A stretch of 64,000 nt of DNA from Variovorax sp. PBL-H6 (GCF_901827155.1 NZ_LR594659.1:5924501-5988500), one strand, 5' to 3'; counted from the stretch's first letter, positions 45,652 to 54,544 are shown. Notes: generated by a model from the letters alone, not told the origin. Made by a program: numbers and translations.

Positions 45652-46824
45652 ATGAATCGCAATCTCTGGCTGCTCGCCGCCTGCCAGGGCTTGTTCCTGA
45701 CGAACAACGTCGCCTTCATCGCAATCAACGGGTTGGTCGGCCTGGCGCTGGCGCCGCGCGGCTGGATGGCCACGCTGCCGGTCATGGGCTATGTGGTCGG
45801 CGGCGCGCTCGCCACCGGCGTGGTGGCTCGCACACAGCAGCGCTTCGGGCGGCGCCGCTCTTTCCAGATCGGACTGGCGGTGGCCCTGTGCTCTGCGCTG
45901 CTGTGCGCGCAGGCCGCACTCTTGAAGGATTTCTGGCTCCTGTGCGCTGCCACCCTCGTGGCCGGGTACTACAACGCGAATGCCAGCCTCTATCGCTTCG
46001 CCGCCGCCGAGCTTGCGGCGCCGGCATGGCGCGAGAAGGCGGTGTCGCTGGTAATGGCCGGCGGGCTGATCGGTGCCGTGACGGGGCCCAATCTCGCGGC
46101 CGTCGCGCGCCACTGGTTCGAGGTGCCCTTCGCTGGGGTGTATCTCGCGCTGGCCGGCGTTGCGCTGCTCGCGATGGCCCTGATGCACTTCATCGACTTT
46201 CCGGCCCCGCCTTCAAGAGGCACGCGAAAGGCCGGCCGCCCGCTTGGCGAGATCGTGCGCCAGCCCGTGTTTATCGTCGCCGCTGTGGCGGGCGCTCTCG
46301 GCTACGGGGTAATGAACCTGCTGATGGCCGCCACGCCGATCGCAATGCAGGTCTGCAGCCTGCCCTTCGAAAATGTCGCGCTGGTGCTCGAATGGCACGT
46401 GATCGGCATGTTCGCGCCGGGCTTCTTCACCGGCCACCTGATCCGCCGCTTCGGGACGCTGCCGGTGATGGGCGCAGGCCTGCTCCTCACCCTGGGCTGC
46501 ATCGCGATCGCGCTGTCGGGTGTCGAGCTGCACCGGTTTCTGGTCGCGCTCTTCCTTCTGGGCGTGGGCTGGAACTTTCTCTTCACCGGCAGCACGACCC
46601 TCTCGCTCTCGGCGTACACGGCCGAGGAGAAGGACCGCGCGCAAGGCGCTCTCAACTTGTGCGTGTTCGCGACGCTGGCGCTGAGTTCATTCGCTTCCGG
46701 CGTGCTGGTCACGACGCAAGGCTGGCGGCTGCTGAACCTCGGCTCTCTGCTGCCGGTGCTGCTGACCGGCGCGGCGCTGCTGTGGCTCGCACGCAGGCGG
46801 CGCGCCGCTGCGACGATCGCCTAG
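45652..46824 (+). CDS. MFS transporter
   Basis: 390 aa, about 12 hydrophobic segments. The A-loop GVVARTQQRFGRRRSFQIG after TM2 is the MFS signature (a G-x3-D-x2-GR variant). A central loop near residue 200 (PPSRGTRKAGRPLGEI) divides two six-helix halves. It starts 9 bp after the YidB-like gene. Substrate unknown; similar proteins are annotated as YcaD-like or general exporters. Confidence 0.88.
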   Translation: MNRNLWLLAACQGLFLTNNVAFIAINGLVGLALAPRGWMATLPVMGYVVGGALATGVVARTQQRFGRRRSFQIGLAVALCSALLCAQAALLKDFWLLCAATLVAGYYNANASLYRFAAAELAAPAWREKAVSLVMAGGLIGAVTGPNLAAVARHWFEVPFAGVYLALAGVALLAMALMHFIDFPAPPSRGTRKAGRPLGEIVRQPVFIVAAVAGALGYGVMNLLMAATPIAMQVCSLPFENVALVLEWHVIGMFAPGFFTGHLIRRFGTLPVMGAGLLLTLGCIAIALSGVELHRFLVALFLLGVGWNFLFTGSTTLSLSAYTAEEKDRAQGALNLCVFATLALSSFASGVLVTTQGWRLLNLGSLLPVLLTGAALLWLARRRRAAATIA

Positions 46825-46893
46825 GGTTCCGTCCCGCACACAGCGGCGCTGAACGCCGGCAGCTTCCTTGGAGCCGCGTTTACCTGCCGCGCA

Positions 46894-48396
46894 TCAGGCT
46901 GCGGCCGCCTGGGCGGCCTGGGCGGCCGGCAGCGCGGCAATCACCTCGGCCACCGCGGCGGTCAGTTTCTTGGCGTAGGGCACGTGCAGGAACTCGTTCG
47001 GCCCATGCGCATTGCTCTTGGGGCCGAGCACACCGCAAACCATCATCTGCGCCTTCGGGAAGCCGACGCTGAGCATGTTCATCAGCGGAATGGTGCCGCC
47101 CTGGCCGATGTAGCCGCAGCTCGCGCCGAAGTGCGCCTGCGACGCGGCATGGAGCGCACGCTCGAACCAGGGCGCGGTGGAGGGCGAGTTCCAGCCGGTC
47201 GCGCCGCCGTTGCTCTCGAAAGTGACCTTGGCCTGGTAAGGCGCGTTGTCTTCCAGCAGGATCTTGAGTTCCTGGACCGCTCGGGCGGCATCGACCAGCG
47301 GTGGCAGGCGCAGAGACAGCTTGAACGCGGTGTAGGGGCGCAGCACATTGCCCGCGTCCTTCAAGGCCGGGAAGCCCTCGGCACCGGTGACCGAGAGCGT
47401 GGGTTTCCAGGTACGGTTGATCAACGCTTCCACCGGGTCGCTGGTGGTCGGCAGCGCAAAGGCCGTCGCGCCGCCGCAATCGTAGTGCGCCCAAGGAAAG
47501 CGCTTGTAGACCTCGTCGCCCAAGATGGCAGCGGTCGCCTTGGCCTGCTCGAGGCGATCGGCCGGCAACTCGCAGTGGAAGCTCTCGGGCAGCAGGCGGC
47601 CGGTCTTGCTGTCCTCGAGGCGGTCGAGCACCTGGCGCATGATGCGGAAGCTCGAGGGCACGAGGCCGGAGGCGTCGCCGGAGTGCACGCCTTCGGTCAG
47701 CACCTCGACCTTCAGCGTACCGCTCGCCATGCCGCGCAGCGAAGTGGTGAGCCACAACTGGTCGTAGTTGCCCGCGCCGGAGTCGAGGCAGATGACGAGG
47801 CCGACTTCTCCGAGGCGAGGCCGCAGGGCGTCGACATAGGGAAGCAGATCGTAGGAGCCGGACTCCTCGCAGGTCTCGATCAGGCCGACCACGCGCGGAT
47901 GCGCTGCGCCCTGCGCCTTCAACGCCTGCAACGCGGCGACGCTCGCGTACACCGCGTAGCCGTCATCGGCGCCGCCGCGGCCGTAGAGCAGGCCGTCCTC
48001 GTACTTGGGCGTCCATGGGCCGAGGTCACTGCGCCAGCCGGTGAACTCGGGCTGCTTGTCGAGGTGGCCGTACATCAGCACGGTCTCTGTCATGTCGGTA
48101 CCGGTGGCGGGCACCTCGAAGAAGAGCACGGGCGTGCGCCCTTCGAGCCGCACGATCTCCAGCCTGAGGCCCTCGACCTTCTGCGCCTCCACCCACTGGG
48201 CCGCATTGCGCAGCACGGTGTCGAGGTAACCGTTCTGCACCCAGTCCTTGTCGAAGCCGGGCGACTTGGCCGGAATGGCGATGTAGTCGGTGAGTTGCCG
48301 GACGATGTCCTGGTCCCACTTCGTCGAGACATCGGACAGGGCGCGCTCGGCGTCGAGCAGGCCCGAAGGCATTTCGCGGTGCAGGGGGGCGTTCAT
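46894..48396 (-). CDS. M20 family dipeptidase
   Basis: 500 aa. Metal and catalytic motifs: VLMYGHLDKQPEFTGW, LYGRGGADDGYA, ETCEESGSYDL and, near the end, HGPNEFLHVPYAKKL. This is the M20A/C dipeptidase layout (carnosinase/PepV-like), without a signal peptide. The dimerisation domain includes SGDASGLVPSSFR. Monocistronic, convergent with the MFS gene and divergent from the DUF72 gene. Confidence 0.92.
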   Translation of the reverse strand: MNAPLHREMPSGLLDAERALSDVSTKWDQDIVRQLTDYIAIPAKSPGFDKDWVQNGYLDTVLRNAAQWVEAQKVEGLRLEIVRLEGRTPVLFFEVPATGTDMTETVLMYGHLDKQPEFTGWRSDLGPWTPKYEDGLLYGRGGADDGYAVYASVAALQALKAQGAAHPRVVGLIETCEESGSYDLLPYVDALRPRLGEVGLVICLDSGAGNYDQLWLTTSLRGMASGTLKVEVLTEGVHSGDASGLVPSSFRIMRQVLDRLEDSKTGRLLPESFHCELPADRLEQAKATAAILGDEVYKRFPWAHYDCGGATAFALPTTSDPVEALINRTWKPTLSVTGAEGFPALKDAGNVLRPYTAFKLSLRLPPLVDAARAVQELKILLEDNAPYQAKVTFESNGGATGWNSPSTAPWFERALHAASQAHFGASCGYIGQGGTIPLMNMLSVGFPKAQMMVCGVLGPKSNAHGPNEFLHVPYAKKLTAAVAEVIAALPAAQAAQAAAA

Positions 48397-48519
48397 GAGT
48401 TTCTCCGCGCATAGGGACTGGCAAGGGACCTCGCGAATTATGGGCGCATGCCGCGCGGGCCGCAGCCCTTTGGGCTAATCTCTGCCGGCTTTGCAGTGGC
48501 ATCCCGATCGGAGGCAGAT

Positions 48520-49347
48520 TTGAGCAGCAGCACGAACAAGCGCGTTCGCGTCGGCATCGGCGGTTGGACCTATGAGCCCTGGCGCGACAACTTCTATCCC
48601 GAAGGACTGCCGCACAGCCGTGAGCTGCACTACGCCAGCCGGCAACTCACGGCGATCGAGGTCAACGGCACCTACTACAGCAGCTTCAAGCCGCCGACTT
48701 TCAAGAAATGGCACGACGAGACGCCGGAGGACTTCGTGTTCTCGCTGAAAGCCTCGCGCTTTGCGACCAATCGCAAGCAGCTGTCGGCCGCAGGCGAATC
48801 CGTCTCGCGCTTCGTCGAAAGCGGCATCACCGAGCTGGGCGACAAGCTGGGCCCGATCGTCTGGCAGTTCATGCCTTCCAAGTCCTTCGACCCGGAGGAC
48901 TTCGAGGCCTTTCTCGCGCTGCTGCCGAGGAAGGAGGGCAGCCGTGCGCTGCGCCATGTGCTGGATGTGCGGCATCCGAGCTTCATGACACCGGCATACC
49001 TGGCACTGGCACGCAAATATCAGGCGGCGACGGTGTTCACCGACTCGGACAAGTTCCCATCCTTCGCCGATCTGACGAGCGACTTCGTGTATGCGCGGCT
49101 GATGATGAGCGACGCCGGGCAGAAAACCGGCTATGCGCCCAAGGCACTCGATGCCTGGGCGGAGGCGGCCAAGACCTGGGCCGGCGGCGGCCTGCCGGAG
49201 GCGCTGCCCTGCGTCGAGGAGGGCACGAGAGGCACCAAGAGCACGAAGGGGGCGAAGAGCACGCGAGATGTCTTCATCTACTTCATCAACGGCGCAAAAG
49301 AAAAGGCACCGGCGGCTGCCGGTGCCTTGATCCAACGCCTGAGCTGA
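48520..49347 (+). CDS. DUF72 family protein with in-frame repeat insert
   Basis: 275 aa from a TTG with GGAGG five bases upstream; an ATG at 48448 is less well placed. The DUF72 TIM-barrel signatures are VRVGIGGWTYEPWRDNFYPEGL, AIEVNGTYYSSFKPPTFKKW and FSLKASRF. Near the C-terminus, between LPCVEE and DVFIYFINGAKEKAP, 15 residues GTRGTKSTKGAKSTR are coded by five 9-bp units, an expansion not expected in the family. Enzymatic role of DUF72 unknown. Confidence 0.9.
   Translation: MSSSTNKRVRVGIGGWTYEPWRDNFYPEGLPHSRELHYASRQLTAIEVNGTYYSSFKPPTFKKWHDETPEDFVFSLKASRFATNRKQLSAAGESVSRFVESGITELGDKLGPIVWQFMPSKSFDPEDFEAFLALLPRKEGSRALRHVLDVRHPSFMTPAYLALARKYQAATVFTDSDKFPSFADLTSDFVYARLMMSDAGQKTGYAPKALDAWAEAAKTWAGGGLPEALPCVEEGTRGTKSTKGAKSTRDVFIYFINGAKEKAPAAAGALIQRLS
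49222..49266 (+). repeat. Five-copy degenerate 9-bp in-frame repeat inside DUF72 gene
   Basis: Successive units GGCACGAGA, GGCACCAAG, AGCACGAAG, GGGGCGAAG, AGCACGCGA encode (G/S)(T/A)(R/K) triplets. The frame is preserved on both sides. Confidence 0.85.
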
Positions 49348-49362
49348 ATGGAGGCCGCGACC

Positions 49363-49890
49363 TCAGGCTGCGGCCTGCAGCGCCGGCTTGCTGCCGCTGC
49401 TGGTGCCAGGGGCAGCACCGAAGCTGATCTCGCCGGAGAGCTGGCCGCCCTCCTCGACCACGATCTTGCCGTAGCGGATCTTGCCGGTGACCTTGCCGGT
49501 GGAATGGATGACGAGCTTTTCGCGAACCGTCAAGTTGCCGTCGAAGAGGCCGCGGATCTCCGCGATGTCGATCTCGGCCGAGCCCTTGAAGGCGCCTTGC
49601 TCGGCGATCTGCATGACACGCGAGTCCATGGTCGCCTCGACAAGGCCTTCGACGACGAGGGTGTCGCAGTCGGTGATCTCCACACCCTTGAGCTTGATGT
49701 TGGGGCCGACGGTGAGCTTGCTGCCGCCTTCTTTCACTGCAGCGCTGGTCGCCGATTGTGCCGACAGGTTGGCGGGGGTCACAGGCGTGCCCGAGAGGTT
49801 GGTGCCTGAGCCCACCAGTGGCGCGGGACGAGAGACGAGGGGTTCGGTTTCGCGATCACGCTTGCCGAAGAAGGGGGACTGTGTAGCCAA
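49363..49890 (-). CDS. Bactofilin family polymer-forming cytoskeletal protein
   Basis: 175 aa from a TTG with AGGAG seven bases upstream. The central right-handed beta-helix (KLTVGPNIKLKGVEITDCDTLVVEGLVEATM...GSAEIDIAEIRGLFDGNLTVREKLVIHSTGKVTGKIRYGKIVVEEGGQLSG) is flanked by flexible, Pro/Ser-rich tails as in bactofilins. It polymerises without nucleotides and takes part in cell shape or localisation. Convergent with the DUF72 gene. Confidence 0.93.
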   Translation of the reverse strand: MATQSPFFGKRDRETEPLVSRPAPLVGSGTNLSGTPVTPANLSAQSATSAAVKEGGSKLTVGPNIKLKGVEITDCDTLVVEGLVEATMDSRVMQIAEQGAFKGSAEIDIAEIRGLFDGNLTVREKLVIHSTGKVTGKIRYGKIVVEEGGQLSGEISFGAAPGTSSGSKPALQAAA

Positions 49891-50056
49891 TGGGTAGCTC
49901 CTCAAAAGGGCTCATCGTAAGAACGCGCTCGGAAGTCTCTGCACTTCATTGCGCAAGAAGCGTAACTGAATAAGTCTCGAATGGCCATCCCTGGGAACTT
50001 TCGGCTGCGTTGGCGCGCATCGACAATGGCTCGACCTGACTTCATGCGATCGAACG

Positions 50057-50974
50057 ATGCCGGAAATCCACTCACCTGCAGTCCCGACTGCCGAGCCGCT
50101 CCCTGACAACGACGCCCGTTTCGGCAAGCCTGTGCACGGCTGGCGACGCACGCTCTTTTCTGTGATCTTCGAGTCCGAATCGCCAGCAGGTCGGCTCTTC
50201 GATCTGGTGTTGATCGCGGTCATCGTGGCGAGCGTCACGGTGGTGATCCTCGACAGCGTGGTGTCGGTCAGGGAGCGCGCAGGCCAGGTGTTCGGCGTGC
50301 TCGAATGGATCTTCACCGCGCTCTTCACGCTGGAGTATTTCGCGAGGCTCGCCTGCGTGCAAAGGCCGCTGCGCTACGCGACGAGCTTCTACGGCGTGAT
50401 CGACCTGCTGGCGTTGCTGCCCACCTTCCTGGTCGCGCTCGCGCCGGAGTTCGCCTACCTGATCGATGTGCGCGTCCTGCGGCTGCTGCGCGTGTTCCGG
50501 ATCTTCAAGCTGTCGCGCTACTCGGTCGAGTACCGCGCGCTGGTGACCGCAGTGGCGGCAAGCCGGCGCAAGATCACCGTCTTCGTCGGCTTCGTGATCC
50601 TTGTGGTGCTGGTGATGGGCACGCTGATGTACGTGGTCGAAGGCCCCGCGCACGGATTCACCAGCATTCCAGTGGCGGTGTACTGGGCGATCTCGACCAT
50701 GGCGACGGTCGGCTTCGGCGACCTGGTGCCGAAGACCGATCTCGGCCGCGCCATTGCCTCCGTGATGATGCTGATCGGCTGGGGCGTGCTCGCCGTCCCG
50801 ACCGGCATCGTGACGGCCGAGATGGCGCGCCGCGGACCGCACGAAGGCCCGGTGCCTGTCGCCCCGCGCGGCGTGTTCTCGCTGGCGGTGCCCGAGACCG
50901 CGGCCCCGCGTCGGCGGCTCACGCCGGCTGCACGGCGGCGCGCCCTTGCGCAACATCATCGATCGCTTCGATGA
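50057..50974 (+). CDS. Voltage-gated-type potassium channel
   Basis: 305 aa. Six membrane segments: S1 at ~47-68, S2 ~83-100, S3 ~115-130, an S4 voltage sensor with spaced arginines (RVLRLLRVFRIFKLSR), S5 ~175-195, a pore helix and selectivity filter ATVGFGD, then S6. The VGFGD filter is a common variant of VGYGD. Basic, proline-rich cytoplasmic tail. A stand-alone gene, convergent with metW. Confidence 0.93.
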   Translation: MPEIHSPAVPTAEPLPDNDARFGKPVHGWRRTLFSVIFESESPAGRLFDLVLIAVIVASVTVVILDSVVSVRERAGQVFGVLEWIFTALFTLEYFARLACVQRPLRYATSFYGVIDLLALLPTFLVALAPEFAYLIDVRVLRLLRVFRIFKLSRYSVEYRALVTAVAASRRKITVFVGFVILVVLVMGTLMYVVEGPAHGFTSIPVAVYWAISTMATVGFGDLVPKTDLGRAIASVMMLIGWGVLAVPTGIVTAEMARRGPHEGPVPVAPRGVFSLAVPETAAPRRRLTPAARRRALAQHHRSLR

Positions 50975-50995
50975 AGCCGGCGCGGCGGGAAGGCT

Positions 50996-51589
50996 TCAGC
51001 GCTCGCGCTCGCGCTCGAACTTGAATACCCCCGTGGCGGCGCGTGCGTTCGGCAGCCAGCGAACCTCGGCACCTGCCTGAAGGCCGAAGGCGTCGAGTAC
51101 GCGCAGATGGTTCTTGCGCGCGAGCACCTCGAAGTCCTTGAAGGTGCCCACGCGGATGTTGGGCGTGTCGTACCACTGGTAAGGCAGGCGCCGCGTCACC
51201 GGCATGCGGCCGCGCGCGATGCTGATGCGGTTCGGCCAATGCGCGAAGTTGGGAAAGGCGACGATGCCGATGCGTCCCACGCGCGCCGTCTCGCGCAGCA
51301 TCACCTCGGCATTGCGAAGATGCTGCAGCGTGTCGATCTGCAGCACGACGTCGAATGACGCGTCGTCGAACATCGCGAGGCCTTCGTCGAGGTTCAGCTG
51401 GATCACGTCGACGCCATGGCGAATGCATTGCAGCACATTGCCGTCGGCGATCTCCACGCCGTAGCCGCTGCAGCCGCGCTCGCGTTGCAGCAGGTCGAGC
51501 AGGGCGCCGTCGCCGCAGCCGAGATCGAGTACGCGTGAGCCCTCGGGCACGAGCCGTGCGATCACGCGCTGGGTGTCCAGGTCGCTCAT
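50996..51589 (-). CDS. metW: MetW, methionine biosynthesis methyltransferase-like protein
   Basis: 197 aa. SAM-binding RVLDLGCGDGALLDLL; DVVLQIDTLQHLRNAEVML and FPNFAHWPNR are MetW signatures. With MetX it participates in homoserine acylation for methionine synthesis in betaproteobacteria. It lies 118 bp downstream of metX in the same direction and so is probably under the same riboswitch. Confidence 0.95.
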   Translation of the reverse strand: MSDLDTQRVIARLVPEGSRVLDLGCGDGALLDLLQRERGCSGYGVEIADGNVLQCIRHGVDVIQLNLDEGLAMFDDASFDVVLQIDTLQHLRNAEVMLRETARVGRIGIVAFPNFAHWPNRISIARGRMPVTRRLPYQWYDTPNIRVGTFKDFEVLARKNHLRVLDAFGLQAGAEVRWLPNARAATGVFKFERERER

Positions 51590-51628
51590 GAAGCATCCTC
51601 CGCCCTGGGGAAAGCCTTGCCATGAGCA

Positions 51629-51709
51629 TTCGAAGCGGCTGTGCAGCTCGCTGGCGTACCTGCGCCTTCGACTGCGGTGCTATTCGCCTTCGGAGCGGCC
51701 GTGCGGCTC
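51629..51709. repeat. Imperfect direct repeat between metX and metW
   Basis: TTCGAAGCGGCTGTGCAGC (51629-51647) and TTCGGAGCGGCCGTGCGGC (51689-51707), 60 bp apart, with three mismatches. The second runs into the metX stop. No function evident. Confidence 0.6.
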
Positions 51710-52862
51710 ATGCCGACAGTTCCTCGTTGGCGATACGTTCGAAGTAGGAGCGCACGACGCTCATGTAGCGCACGTCGTCGAGGAGGAAGGCGTCGTGCCC
51801 GTGCGGTGCATCGATTTCGGCGTAGCTGACGCTGCGGCGGTTGTCGAGCAGCGCCTTCACGATTTCGCGGCTGCGCGCGGGTGCGAAGCGCCAGTCGGTC
51901 GTGAAGCTCACGAGCAGGAATCGGGCGGTGGCCGGCGCCAGCGCGGCCCGCAGGTCTCCACCATGCGCGCGGGCGGGATCGAAGTAGTCGAGCGCGCGCG
52001 TGATCAGAAGGTAGGTGTTGGCGTCGAAGTACTCGCTGAACTTGTCGCCGTTGTAGCGCAGGTAGCTTTCGATCTGGAACTCGACCTCCTGGGTCGAGTA
52101 GAGGAAGTCCGTCCCGGCCACCTCGCCCTCGACGGCGCTGCGCAGCGCGCGACCGAACTTCTCGTTCATCAGGTCGTCGCTCTGGTAGGTGATGTGGCCG
52201 ATCATGCGGGCGATGCGCAGGCCGCGCTTGGGGATGACGCCGTGCTCGTAGAAGTGGCCGCCGTTGAAGTCAGGGTCGGTGACGATCGCGCGGCGGGCGA
52301 CCTCGTTGAAGGCAATGTTCTGCGCCGTCAGGCTGGGGGCGCTGGCGATCACGACCGCGTGGCGCACGCGCTCCGGGTACTGCAGTGTCCACGACAGCGC
52401 CTGCATGCCGCCCAGGCTGCCGCCCATTACCGCGGCCAGCGTATCGATGCCCAGCGCGTCGAGCAGGCCGGCCTGCGCGCGCACCCAGTCCTCGACGGTC
52501 ACCACGGGGAAATCCGCGCCGTAGATGCGGCCGCTCGAAGGATTGACGTGCATCGGGCCGGTGGAGCCGAAGCAGGAACCAAGATTGTTGACGCCGATCA
52601 CGAAGAAGCGATCAGTGTCGACCGGCTTGCCCGGGCCGATCATGTTGTCCCACCAGCCCTCGGACTTGCCCTGGCCCGCATACACGCCCGCGACGTGGTG
52701 CGAGGCGTTCAGCGCATGGCACACCAGCACGGCATTGTTGCGTTGCGCGTTGAGCGTCCCGTAGGATTCGTAAGCCAGGCTGTAGTCGGCGATGCTCGCT
52801 CCGCTGCTGAGCGGCAGCGGGCCGGCGAAAGACATGGATTTCGGAGAAACGACCAAGGACAT
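51708..52862 (-). CDS. metX: Homoserine O-acyltransferase
   Basis: 384 aa. Alpha/beta-hydrolase-fold acyltransferase: [27 protein letters not shown], nucleophile [14 protein letters not shown], and C-terminal [12 protein letters not shown] with the catalytic His. It acylates homoserine (acetyl or succinyl; sequence alone does not decide, and many betaproteobacterial members use succinyl-CoA). The ATG at 52862 follows directly on a terminator T-run; a second ATG lies at 52835. Preceded by a SAM-II riboswitch. Confidence 0.95.
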   Translation of the reverse strand: MSLVVSPKSMSFAGPLPLSSGASIADYSLAYESYGTLNAQRNNAVLVCHALNASHHVAGVYAGQGKSEGWWDNMIGPGKPVDTDRFFVIGVNNLGSCFGSTGPMHVNPSSGRIYGADFPVVTVEDWVRAQAGLLDALGIDTLAAVMGGSLGGMQALSWTLQYPERVRHAVVIASAPSLTAQNIAFNEVARRAIVTDPDFNGGHFYEHGVIPKRGLRIARMIGHITYQSDDLMNEKFGRALRSAVEGEVAGTDFLYSTQEVEFQIESYLRYNGDKFSEYFDANTYLLITRALDYFDPARAHGGDLRAALAPATARFLLVSFTTDWRFAPARSREIVKALLDNRRSVSYAEIDAPHGHDAFLLDDVRYMSVVRSYFERIANEELSA

Positions 52863-52864
52863 GG

Positions 52865-52901
52865 AAAAGAAAAACCCGGCCTCGCCAAAAACGAGCCGGG
52901 T
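52865..52901 (-). terminator. Intrinsic terminator in the metX leader (riboswitch expression platform)
   Basis: ACCCGGC (52874-52880) and part of the following TCG pair with CGA-GCCGGGT (52892-52901); the minus strand continues TTTTTCTTTT directly into the metX ATG. It lies ten bases after the SAM-II core and may also end transcription from the upstream gene. Confidence 0.8.
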
Positions 52902-52910
52902 CCGGCGTCC

Positions 52911-52960
52911 GTCTTTAGCAGCATTTGTTAAGCGCCCGCAAGCTGGAGCAAATCGGCGCG
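52911..52960 (-). ncRNA. SAM-II riboswitch upstream of metX
   Basis: Read on the minus strand, the segment has GCGC-CGATTTG, a loop, CTTGCGG-GCGC closing the P1 stem, then TTAACAAATGCTGCTAAAGA. This matches the published SAM-II aptamer order (GCGC-UGAUUU ... GCAA-GCGC ... AAAUGnnGCUAAAAA) base for base in the conserved parts, including the pseudoknot strand. SAM-II elements control metA/metX genes in alpha- and betaproteobacteria. When SAM is bound expression of metX (and probably metW) should fall. Confidence 0.85.
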
Positions 52961-52979
52961 TCGGGCGAGTATATGCCGC

Positions 52980-53546
52980 TCAACCCCAGCCGATCAACGC
53001 GCCGGCGCCGAGCAGCATGAACAGCGCCGCGGAAACGCCGTGCACCAGCTTGATGGGCACGCGCTTCACGATGCGCTCGCCGAGCCACACCACGGGCGCG
53101 TTGGCCAGCATCATGCCGAGCGTGGTGCCGAGCACGACCCATGCATAGGCGTCGACATAGCGCGCGGCAAGCATGACGGTGGCGATCTGCGTCTTGTCGC
53201 CCATCTCGGCAAGAAAGAAGGCGATCAACGTGGTGCCGAAGACGCCGAAGCGCGATGCCTTCGGCAGCTCGTCGTCATCGAGCTTGTCGGGAATCAACAT
53301 CCACAGTGCCATGGCGATGAAGGAGCCTCCCAGGATCCAGCGCAGCAAATCAGGCCCCAAGGTGTGGGTGACCCAATTGCCCACAGCGGCGGCGAGCGCG
53401 TGGTTGACCACGGTGGCGGCCAAGATGCCGAGCACGATCGGCCAGGGCCGGCGAAAGCGTGCGGCGAGCACGAGGGAGAGCAACTGAGTCTTGTCGCCCA
53501 TTTCGGCAAGGGCGACCACGCCGGTCGCGACGAGAAAAGCTTCCAT
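52980..53546 (-). CDS. GDT1/UPF0016 family membrane transporter (probable manganese exporter)
   Basis: 188 aa, six hydrophobic segments in two homologous halves, each with the E-x-G-D-K-T-Q motif (ALAEMGDKTQLLSL and LAEMGDKTQIATV) that forms the cation site. Bacterial members (MneA, Mnx) export manganese. A yybP-ykoY aptamer immediately upstream supports Mn2+ as the signal and substrate. Start: ATG at 53546. Confidence 0.92.
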   Translation of the reverse strand: MEAFLVATGVVALAEMGDKTQLLSLVLAARFRRPWPIVLGILAATVVNHALAAAVGNWVTHTLGPDLLRWILGGSFIAMALWMLIPDKLDDDELPKASRFGVFGTTLIAFFLAEMGDKTQIATVMLAARYVDAYAWVVLGTTLGMMLANAPVVWLGERIVKRVPIKLVHGVSAALFMLLGAGALIGWG

Positions 53547-53580
53547 GAAAAAGGGATTCCTTGGGCCGAAGGACGCAATT

Positions 53581-53621
53581 GACCGTGCAACACCTTCGGC
53601 CACATCCGAAGCTGCACGGTC
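53581..53621 (-). promoter_or_regulatory. Expression-platform hairpin of the yybP-ykoY leader
   Basis: Nested inverted repeat: outer arms GACCGTGCA / TGCACGGTC and inner CTTCGG / CCGAAG. The 5' arm (minus strand) shares GACC with the end of the aptamer, so aptamer folding and this hairpin are mutually exclusive at that point, suggesting translation or termination control. Confidence 0.65.
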
Positions 53622-53730
53622 AAAGGTCTCGCCAGGCTGAACACTGTCTGCGCCATGTCCGGCACGCGGCCGGGCAAGTCTGTTGACGCACACCCTTCTC
53701 GCGATGGAAGGCGGCTACTCCCCAATGACC
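53616..53730 (-). ncRNA. yybP-ykoY manganese riboswitch
   Basis: On the minus strand the element begins TCATTGGGGAGTAGCC and ends GGCGAGACCTTTGACC, the two invariant blocks of the yybP-ykoY class, with about 80 nt of variable stem (including CCCGGCC / GCCGG) between them. The class senses Mn2+ and activates exporters. The gene that follows (ATG at 53546) encodes a GDT1-family cation transporter. Confidence 0.9.
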
Positions 53731-53987
53731 GGGCGATTCTAGCCCTGCGCATGAGTTGCTTAGTGAGCGTGCGCCAACTCTCCATTTATTTTTCGCCGCG
53801 GTGACGCTGCGGGCAAATTCCTACTTGCGCACGAACCATTTCACCCATAATGCACGAGCCTCTCACTTAAGTTCTAGGGGGAGCGGCGATTCGGTGATCG
53901 GTCAGTTTCGCGCGGCCCAGCGGCTTTTTGTGGGTGGTGCTCCCGGGACTCCATCGCTTTTTCTTTGTGTTTATTAGGAGTCCCTTC

Positions 53988-54524
53988 ATGGGCAACAAAC
54001 TGTACGTCGGCAACCTGCCCTATTCGGCACGCGACGGTGATCTGGAGCACGCCTTCAGCCAGTTCGGCACTGTGACCAGCGCCAAGGTCATGATGGAGCG
54101 CGACTCCAGCCCGCCTCGTTCCAAGGGTTTCGGCTTCGTTGAAATGGGCAGCGATGCGGAAGCGCAAGCGGCCATCAGGGGCATGAACGGCCAGGACATG
54201 GGCGGCCGCAGTGTCGTTGTCAACGAGGCGCGTCCCATGGAAGCACGCCCGCCGCGTAGCGGCGGCTACGGTGGCGGTGGTGGCTACGGCGGCGGCGGTG
54301 GTAGCGGAGGCGGAGGCGGCTACGGTGGTGGTGGTGGCGGTGGTGGCCGCACCGGTGGCGGCGGCTATGGTGGTGGCGGCGGTGGCCGCAGTGGCGGCGG
54401 CTACGGTGGCGGTGGTGGTGATGGCGGTTTCCGCAGCCCCTACGGCGCTGGCCCGCGCGGTGGTGGCCGTGGTGGCTACGGCGGCGGTAGCGGCGGCGGC
54501 AGCAGCGGCAGTAGCGGCTACTGA
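53988..54524 (+). CDS. Glycine-rich RRM RNA-binding protein
   Basis: 178 aa. ATG preceded by TTAGGAG. A single RRM domain at ~1-80: RNP2 LYVGNL and RNP1 KGFGFVEM. Residues ~90-178 are Gly/Tyr/Ser/Arg repeats (GGYGGGGG), an RGG-like low-complexity tail. Related bacterial and cyanobacterial proteins are cold-induced RNA chaperones. The long leader (at least 100 nt after the riboswitch of the divergent gene) would suit cold regulation, but no element is proven. Confidence 0.93.
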   Translation: MGNKLYVGNLPYSARDGDLEHAFSQFGTVTSAKVMMERDSSPPRSKGFGFVEMGSDAEAQAAIRGMNGQDMGGRSVVVNEARPMEARPPRSGGYGGGGGYGGGGGSGGGGGYGGGGGGGGRTGGGGYGGGGGGRSGGGYGGGGGDGGFRSPYGAGPRGGGRGGYGGGSGGGSSGSSGY

Positions 54525-54544
54525 TCACACCCTGCATGTACTAG

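Noticed and set aside
53825..53851. TTGCGC / CATAAT as the promoter of the RRM gene
   Set aside because: Spacing is 15 bp and the boxes are weak; not enough to call.
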